A stretch of DNA of 64,000 nucleotides, taken from NCBI GenBank assembly GCA_025175895.1, contig CM046001.1, forward strand, positions 26,112,314-26,176,313, read 5' to 3'. A program made the translations under genes and the position numbers. This DNA comes from Wurfbainia villosa. Lineage: Eukaryota; Streptophyta; Magnoliopsida; Zingiberales; Zingiberaceae. A model generated the notes under the pieces. It worked only from the letters and a program-made list of their open reading frames with translations. It did no database searches and was not told the origin of the DNA. Shown one piece after another: positions 57,916 to 64,000 of the stretch (within the stretch, counting starts at the first letter, position 1; every line of letters begins with the position of its first letter).

Positions 57916-59331
57916 ATGAGGAGAACCAAGACCATAGCATCCCGATCCGGTGCCTCAGAGCGACAAACAAGAAGATCTGACGCTCCTTAAACTCCGGAAG
58001 TGAGTAACGCCCTACCCCCTCTACTTTTTCATAATAATGAGCATAGAGATAGGTTTAATATGATCTCTACTCATAAACTTACTGCTACTAGGTACTTAGA
58101 TGAGGATTTGCTAGGATCCTAAGGTTTGTTGGATGACATGCACACCCTATTTGCAAAAATGGGGTGGGATGAGATTATGGGAATAAGGCACCTAACCTAC
58201 CCTAGGATAGTTTTGGAATTTTTGAGTTCTTTAGAGGCGGAAGTTTTAACGGGTAGAGAGAGAGAGGAGGGTAGGATAACTTTTAGACTTTTTAATATTG
58301 AGCATGAGTGGACCCTTCACCAATGGAACTCATGCTTTGGCTTGCCAAGTGGGGGAGAGAGAAGAACCCCTAATGGGTACAACTCTCGTTTGATTTGGAC
58401 TGAGTTGATAGGGGAGCACGTTTATGACCCTTCTAGGGCCAAAGCATCGTGCCTCCAAAACCCCGTATTTCGATACCTTCACTGTGTCATGGCAAGTACT
58501 ATATTTGGTCGTGAGAAGAATGACGGTGTAGTGAGAGCCAGTGAGCTACTTTGCCTATGGGACATGCTACAAGAAAGGAGTAGCATTGATGTAGGGTCTC
58601 ACTTCATCAGACACTTAGTGAAGATGGCCAAAGTAGCATGCGGAGAGATCCATGTGGGAGGCCTACTTACCCACATTTGTTATAGGATGGGGTACGACTA
58701 CACAGCATTGGAGAGTATAGAGGGGAGCCCTAGGATCGACCTAGGAGTATGCATGGCCATGAAGATGATTGTAAGAGAAGGAGACTCGCTATGCTTTGTA
58801 AGGAAAAATCTTACGTCCCTTAGGTTCCCCGACCCGAATCGTACCACCATCGCTATAAGCACCAATTGGCGCTTAGACCTGATAGTGGAGTCCCCTCCAC
58901 ATAAGGGACCATCCACATCAGTGCCCATCTCTCCACCTTTGTACCACTCTCCCTCTAGTTCACACATACATAGGAGCCCACCTAGTCTATGCCAACATGA
59001 GCCTACACCTGTGCCACCATCTTTTTCTACTTTTGAGCAGAGTGCAGGTACATCAGCATATGATTTCTCGGAGTTCCAATCGTGCCTCGATGATATCTAC
59101 ACTGAGTAGCAGACGCAGGGGCAACAATGGGTGGATCAGAGTACCTACCAGCAGGTGGAGTTCCAGGGATTCCGGGAGCATTTCCAGAGGGCAGAGGAGT
59201 TCTACGATGAGGCCCGCATATACTTCCAGGAGGAGGCTGCTCGTCGCCAGGATGAGGCAGCTTATCGTAGGGAGATGCAGCAGCATATTCACGCCCAACA
59301 GGCACAGTGGGCTAGAGAGGAGGAGCACTGA
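57916..59331 (+). pseudogene. ATHILA ORF-1 homologue with in-frame stops (element D)
   Basis: One frame from ATG 57916 (MRRTKTIASRSG) has stops at 57988 (TAA), 58120 (TAA), 59107 (TAG) and 59329 (TGA) and no frameshift. The open central part, 58126-59106, reads FAKMGWDEIM, LTYPRIVLEFLSSL, ITFRLFNIEHEWTL, NPVFRYLHCVMASTIFGRE and VGSHFIRHLVKMAK. This is the order of blocks known from the ATHILA ORF-1 family, whose function is not established. The C-terminal part (59131-59331) is rich in Gln, Glu and Arg and likely helical. The frame may have ended near 59460. There is no membrane segment, so an env-like role is not supported. Confidence 0.8.
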
Positions 59332-59463
59332 GCAGCCGCTGCATCCACCAGCTCTCAGATCGACCACATGTATATGTGGCATCAAGCGGCCAAGAAAGAG
59401 TTCTCCCAGATCCAGAGATGCCTGTCTTTCCATCTCGTCCACCATATTAGAGGTATATTTTTG

Positions 59464-60343
59464 TTTAAGTCTGGGGGGGGGGACCCCGAAATCTATTTTT
59501 TTCCTAGTAGTAGTTTCTTTTCTGGTATTTTCATTTGTTCATGCATGCATGAGTTGTTTAGTTCCTTTTAGTACTTAATTTTTGGTGTCTTAAAAGCTAT
59601 CTTAGTAGTATTTTTGAAAATTGCTTACATGAGTTGTTCCCATAGGTATCTTAACTCTATTTATCTTGTGGTATTTTATTCTATGTGCTCTATTGAATGT
59701 TCTAGACTTACACTGATTAGCTCTATTTTTGCACTTACACATGTCGAACAGTCTGACATGGAGAATCTAGTACATACCTACTTATGATTCACTTCAATAG
59801 TCTAGTACTTTGGAATCCATAGGTGACTCTAGGTTTAGAATTTTAGTTACTAGAGATGCTCGGATTGTGTAAGCCCATTCGAAAAAATCAAAATCCCTGT
59901 GAGCTAAAAAAAAAAGATTTTATGGGATAAAAAATAGTTGTCATGGGTGGAAATGGCTAGGTACCCCTTTGAGACCGAGTTAGGTTACTAGGGAAACACC
60001 TCCCAATTTCTCTCAATACCGAGCACGACTTTGAGACTTTATGCTAGATCTAGGGAACAACCCTCACTTTGGGCAGGTAAGTGCCTAAGAGCTGGAAACC
60101 TTATGAAAGCTATGGGGTGACGACTTAACTCACCATGGAACGGGCATCCCCTAAGAATGATTCTCCTAGCAAGAGCACGAGGAGCTAACTTAGTGAATTT
60201 TTAGAACGTATATGTTTTTCTTTGATTGCAAATACCACCTGATAAATTTAGTTAGCACGCTCATTATGGAACATTATCTTTTTAAAAAATTTATGACACT
60301 GAGGTTTGCTTGAGGACAAGCACAGATTTAAGTCTGGGGGAAG
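59464..60343 (+). other. 3' non-coding region of element D with two polypurine tracts
   Basis: TTTAAGTCTGGGG occurs at 59464-59482 and again at 60328-60343, immediately before the 3' LTR. The second is preceded by CTTGAGGACAAGCA, a common Athila context. The first copy may be a vestigial or central tract. Confidence 0.7.
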
Positions 60344-60945
60344 TGATGTGAGCAAAACATATAGGGTTTTAGGAGTAGTTTTTACTCACATCTTGTTATA
60401 TTTTGCATTAGGTTCATGCATATGTTACTCTGTTTTTGCATGCATTTCCTATTTTCTAGTTCGGAGGTCTGTTCGTTATTCTTTTGAATGCAGGTTAGCT
60501 TTTCGGGCAGAAAAGGCGCATTTTCAGAGTGAAAAAAGACATTTCATGCTAGACGCAGAGTGGGACACGGCCATGTCCGATGGGTGAAGATCAACACACC
60601 AGGGTCGCACACGGCCTGGCCGTGTGGAAACACATGGTCGTGTGGTGGCCCGATGGAGTTATGCGACTAGGGTTTTTTCTCAATTTTGCAGCGGTCTGAG
60701 GTGACGTCTATATAAGGATGGCTCCGCCCAAACCCTAGGGGAGAGGCATGATGGCTAGGATGGCACGCCGAATCCCTAAAAAGCTTCGGTAACTCACAGC
60801 GGGGAGGAGGAACGCCGCCGGAGGTCCACCACTTGCAATACAAAGCCGGAGAGAAGGTCACAACGCATTGTAATCTCTATTTCTGCACTCTCTTTCTATT
60901 GTAATTAAACTTAAACATGTGTTGTGATTCTTCCTTCGTGTTTAT
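60344..60945 (+). repeat. 3' LTR of element D, cut by element F
   Basis: It aligns to 44869-45495 of the 5' LTR and contains the 19-bp palindrome at 60608-60626. It stops at TTTAT (60941-60945), the likely duplication made by F. Confidence 0.85.
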
Positions 60946-62339
60946 TGTTGGTGCAATCGGCCCAGGTTGACTCGAGTTTGACTCGATCAGTACCTTAATA
61001 GGATTTTGATAATAGACAAAACTCATGACATGGGATTGTCATGGGAAAGTTCAACATTGGGTTGGCATGGAAAATCCAAGCATGGAGCCTGGTGTGGAAG
61101 TCCAAAGCATTGCGAAGCCGTGCGCTTGGTGCTTGGCATGGGAAATGTATTGTGAAGCCGTGCGCTTGGTGCATGTGAGAAGTCTTGAGGACTTGGTAAG
61201 TTCACTAGGCTCGGGGTCCTTGAGTCGGTGAAGGATGGCATTGCGAAGCCATTCGCTTGGTGCATCTGAGGGACCGCCGGACGGGGAGCGAATGGAGTGA
61301 GCCCAAAGGGAAGCATACTTCTAGGGCATGAGACGCGAAGGATGGCGTTGCGAAGTCGTGCGCTTGGCGCATCCGAGGGACGTAGGCTGAGGGAAGAGCG
61401 CTTCAGTGGAGAACTCCATGAGGGATATGGTGGACTTGGCCAAGTGGCTAAGACTGAGTGTCGGAGGCTCAAACATCTTGATGTTTGAGGTTTTAGCCGA
61501 CATCAGTCGACTGGCATAGGTGTCAGTCGACTGCTCTAGGTCGTATGGGTTTGACTAGTGTTCGACTGAACCAAGTCTGGCTGATCGATCAGAGGAAGGC
61601 GATCGACTATTAGAGCTATCGATCATTGCCAAGGGGGCATGTCGATGACACCGCAGACACGCGAGAATGGAGTCGAGCTCGCCAGAACTCGACTGATGGA
61701 TGATCAGTCGACTGATGGGTGCCATCAGTCGACTGATGTGTGATCCGTTGGAAATTAACCAACGTGGATCTGGCCGTTGTGAGACAACGACTACGGGATC
61801 AGTCGACTGATGGTCACGATCAGTCGATTGATGGGTGCGAAAACAGCTTGATGCAGGTTATAAATGGAGCTCGAGTTGGAGGATTTAAAAAAGGCTTTTG
61901 AGGTGACTTTGGAGGGGAATTGTTGTTGCATTTCAGACCTTCAAGAGCAAGCAAAAGCAAGCAACAAGAAAGCGATCAAAACAAATGTGTAAAAGTTCTC
62001 TTTTGTATTTTCTTTGTATTTCTTCTTGTATTTCATATTACTTGTTGTAATAGCTTGTGAGAGGTTTCTCCACCTCCGACGTGTAGTTGATAAGGAGTGT
62101 TGTTAGTGTCGTGCGCATAACACGAGCTCGTTGAGCTCACCCCGTGGAGTAGGAACCATTCGATTCCGAACCACGTATATGCTTGTGTATTGATTGTGCT
62201 TGTATTGTTGTTATTTCTATTATTATTCCGTTGTGTATATTAACGACAATTGTAGACGAGCACACGAGAATGCACGAAATACGACATCCAACGAAAAGGG
62301 CTATTCACCCCCCTCTAGCCGGCCAATCGATCCCATACA
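60946..62339 (+). repeat. 5' LTR of element F (1394 bp)
   Basis: TGTTGGTGCAATCGGCCC...CCATACA. Clusters of TCAGTCGACTGAT lie at 61500-61840, and a CCGTTGTGAGACAACG hairpin at 61772-61787. It ends in the CACCCCCCTCTAGCCGG tail seen in I and C. Confidence 0.9.
61859..61865 (+). promoter_or_regulatory. Probable TATA box in LTR F
   Basis: TATAAAT directly after the palindrome cluster; about 480 bp remain to the LTR end, a plausible R-U5 length. Confidence 0.45.
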
Positions 62340-62341
62340 AG

Positions 62342-62355
62342 TAGTATCAGAGCCG
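62342..62355 (+). promoter_or_regulatory. Primer binding site, tRNA-iMet (element F)
   Basis: TAGTATCAGAGCCG, one mismatch (A for G at position 3) to the usual TGGTATCAGAGC core, two bases after the LTR. Confidence 0.8.
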
Positions 62356-62397
62356 AGGTCGCTCTTCAAGGACTAACCACCGCGAGAGCACTATAAG

Positions 62398-63984
62398 ATG
62401 GCCGGCTACAATCTCCAACCACCAAAATTCGAAGGAGATTTTCTATGGTGGAAAATAAAAAAGGAGGTATATCTAGAAACCGATTTTGATTTTATGCTAA
62501 TCTTAGAAAATGGTTTCAAATTGCCTAGGGATGAAAGAAATAGGCAAATTGAGAAGTCAAGATGGACCCAAGACCAAATAAAGGACTTCAAGACAAATCT
62601 TGAGGTAATTAAATTGCTTGGTGATTTGTTACCTAATCATATTTGGTCTAGTTTGGGTGACTATAGGGATGCAAAGGAATTATGGGAGAAGATAATGAAA
62701 TTTCAAGAAAGTTCCCAATCGGCACCAGTAGAGGAAGATGCCGTGGAAGAAAGCCCATCCACATTTGAAGATGTTGATGATTTGGTGTTGACTTCCACCT
62801 CTAGCATTGAGGGGGAGGAAAGGATTTCCACTCCGGAGCCAAGCCAAAATGAAGCATCTACCTCCGGAAGAAATGACCAAGAGGCTTCCACCAACTCCCT
62901 AGGTGACTCATGTATTATAATTAATCATAAAGATTATATCATTTGTTTTGAGTGTAGGGAGAAAGGGCATTACAAGAGCAAATGCCCAAAATTGGCTAAG
63001 GAAAAGGCATCAACACCAAAAGTCAACCCAAAGTCAAAGGATGCTGGTGTTCCCAAAATCATGAGCAAAGAGTACATTGTGTGCTTCAAATGCAATCAAA
63101 AGGGACACTACCGAAGCCAATGCCCTAGGGGGAGGAAGAAAGGGCAAGAAGGTGCAACTCATGTAGGGGGAGCTCCTAAAGCTAACCCTAAGGTACATTT
63201 AGTTAATGCACCTTTAATTCCTAAAGTCAAAAAGCATGCTAAAAATTATTTTTGTTCTCTTGCTATTATCAATGAAAAGCAAGCTAAGAGAAATAATAAG
63301 GTGTATTGTCTAGGTGCCAAGCATGTTCATATAACTAAGGACAAACCTAGGACTCATAATTCTAGAAATATCTTGCCTAGGGAGTCAAGTAGGAGAGCAG
63401 AAGAAAATTTGGGTATTAATCCCAAAAAGTCTAGGCACATGCCTAAGAAGAAGAGGCCTTCCCAAAAACCTAATGAAAATTCAAAAATGGGAAAATTAGA
63501 GCTAGAGAACCAAGTCTTGAGGTCAAGACTTGAGAGAATGGAGAAAGCCCTTAGAATCATAGAAAATTCAATTCTAGGGTCTAATGCCCAAAAGTCAAGA
63601 CCTAAGGTTCAAAAATGGTCTAAGGGCAAGGAAGGTTTGGGTCACAAACCTAAGCCCAAGAAGACTTATCATAATGTTCCATTTAATTATGGAACTATTT
63701 CTAGGTCTAGGAAAACCAAGGCTAATAGGGAAGTCATCCCTAAGACTAGTCATGGTGTGTGCTTAGTGGCTAAGGACTTAAGGAAAACCAAGAAAGCCAC
63801 TAAAAAGGTCAATGGAGGAGTCACCTCTAGAGTTGACCCAAGTAAGACCCATTTGACTAAGGCTTCAAAGCCAAAAAGGGTCATTAGAAAGGTATCTAGG
63901 GAAGTTATCCCTAGGGAATACCTTGTTAACCCAAGGAGCTCCAATAGATATTGGGTTCCTAAGAGCGTGATTGATTCACGCTAA
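62398..63984 (+). CDS. gag: Sirevirus gag, intact, 528 residues (element F)
   Basis: The frame opens MAGYNLQPPKFEGDFLWWK 42 bp after the primer site; no earlier ATG in this frame is plausible. Residues about 1-105 form the copia gag helical domain (RWTQDQIKDFK, RDAKELWEKIMKF). Residues 106-175 are an acidic Ser/Thr/Glu linker. Two zinc knuckles follow: residues 183-196 (CFECREKGHYKSKC) and 229-242 (CFKCNQKGHYRSQC). The tail is very basic and has a leucine-heptad coiled-coil stretch (KLELENQVLRSRLERMEKALRII, about residues 364-386) and ends RYWVPKSVIDSR. The stop at 63982 separates it from any downstream pol. It assembles the particle around element RNA in the cytoplasm. It is a full-length version of the broken gag in C. 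Confidence 0.9.
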   Translation: MAGYNLQPPKFEGDFLWWKIKKEVYLETDFDFMLILENGFKLPRDERNRQIEKSRWTQDQIKDFKTNLEVIKLLGDLLPNHIWSSLGDYRDAKELWEKIMKFQESSQSAPVEEDAVEESPSTFEDVDDLVLTSTSSIEGEERISTPEPSQNEASTSGRNDQEASTNSLGDSCIIINHKDYIICFECREKGHYKSKCPKLAKEKASTPKVNPKSKDAGVPKIMSKEYIVCFKCNQKGHYRSQCPRGRKKGQEGATHVGGAPKANPKVHLVNAPLIPKVKKHAKNYFCSLAIINEKQAKRNNKVYCLGAKHVHITKDKPRTHNSRNILPRESSRRAEENLGINPKKSRHMPKKKRPSQKPNENSKMGKLELENQVLRSRLERMEKALRIIENSILGSNAQKSRPKVQKWSKGKEGLGHKPKPKKTYHNVPFNYGTISRSRKTKANREVIPKTSHGVCLVAKDLRKTKKATKKVNGGVTSRVDPSKTHLTKASKPKRVIRKVSREVIPREYLVNPRSSNRYWVPKSVIDSR

Positions 63985-64000
63985 ATGGGTTAGGGTGTGT

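Larger units (their letters stand above)
44869..60945 (+). mobile_element. Pol-less Athila-type Ty3/gypsy element D
   Basis: 5' LTR 44869-46238, tRNA-Asp primer site, gag 46496-47773, protease to 57424, ATHILA ORF-1 homologue 57916-59331 and slightly beyond, polypurine tract, 3' LTR from 60344 cut at 60945. Copia E is inserted between gag and protease. RT, RNase H and integrase are absent. GTCTC (44864-44868) should recur after the 3' LTR, outside the window. Confidence 0.85.
60946..64000 (+). mobile_element. Sirevirus element F, 5' part, well preserved
   Basis: 5' LTR 60946-62339, primer site 62342-62355, intact gag 62398-63984; the rest lies outside the window. It is the youngest insertion of the stack, being inside D's 3' LTR. 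Confidence 0.85.

Noticed and set aside
57916..59331. Third ORF of element D as an envelope gene
   Set aside because: No signal peptide or membrane segment is visible; its blocks match ATHILA ORF-1.
58997..59578. 193-codon frame overlapping the ATHILA ORF-1 homologue
   Set aside because: It is in another phase of a Gln/Arg-rich segment; the ORF-1 frame has family blocks and this one has none.
1..64000. Host genes, tRNA or rRNA genes
   Set aside because: Every frame above about 100 codons was traced to an element or to a repeat artefact, and tRNA-like matches are only primer binding sites.

Overview
This window is repeat DNA from a flowering-plant nuclear genome. No host protein-coding gene, tRNA, rRNA or CRISPR array could be supported. 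Almost every base can be assigned to LTR retrotransposons inserted into one another, plus one CACTA-type DNA transposon end. The lineages seen are Ty1/copia of the Angela/Tork type, Ty1/copia of the Sirevirus (SIRE) type, Ty3/gypsy of the Athila type (tRNA-Asp primer site, ATHILA ORF-1 homologue) and a Tekay/Del-like chromovirus (very long LTR, tRNA-iMet primer site). This mixture fits a large-genome angiosperm; the species cannot be fixed from the sequence. Element letters below are mine.

Left part (1-16086): an Angela-like copia G (1-4741, minus, cut by the window edge) sits in a Sirevirus LTR H (4742-6066). H sits in an Athila LTR fragment (6067-6382), which lies in a Tekay-like LTR (6383-7459 and 15005-16086). 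That Tekay LTR is split by a 7.5-kb composite I (7460-14999). I begins with a Sirevirus LTR, ends with an unrelated 198-bp TRIM-like LTR, and is flanked by a perfect GATAC duplication.

Middle part (16087-27732): a run of broken LTRs (J, K, L), an Athila fragment M on the minus strand, a Sirevirus LTR N, then Tekay-like element O with gag remnants, primer site and a full 3.35-kb LTR (24387-27732).

Right part (27733-64000) is a six-layer stack. Sirevirus A (27733-30164 and 35277-37298) is split by gag-only Sirevirus B (30165-35276, TSD AATCT). Its upstream side is entered by a CACTA-like end R (37299-38187), then an Athila LTR Q (38188-38774), then gag-only Sirevirus C (38775-44868 and beyond). 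C is entered by a pol-less Athila element D (44869-60945 and beyond). D in turn carries a complete but decayed Angela-like copia E (47783-56523, TSD GGAGG) and, in its 3' LTR, a young Sirevirus F (60946 to the window end) with an intact gag.

Functionally the window is a graveyard with a few well-preserved parts: the F gag frame, the G integrase frame and the D protease frame. Recurrent themes are loss of pol while gag and LTRs are kept (B, C, D, partly A and I), stop codons explained by C-to-T change, and LTRs rich in short perfect palindromes.
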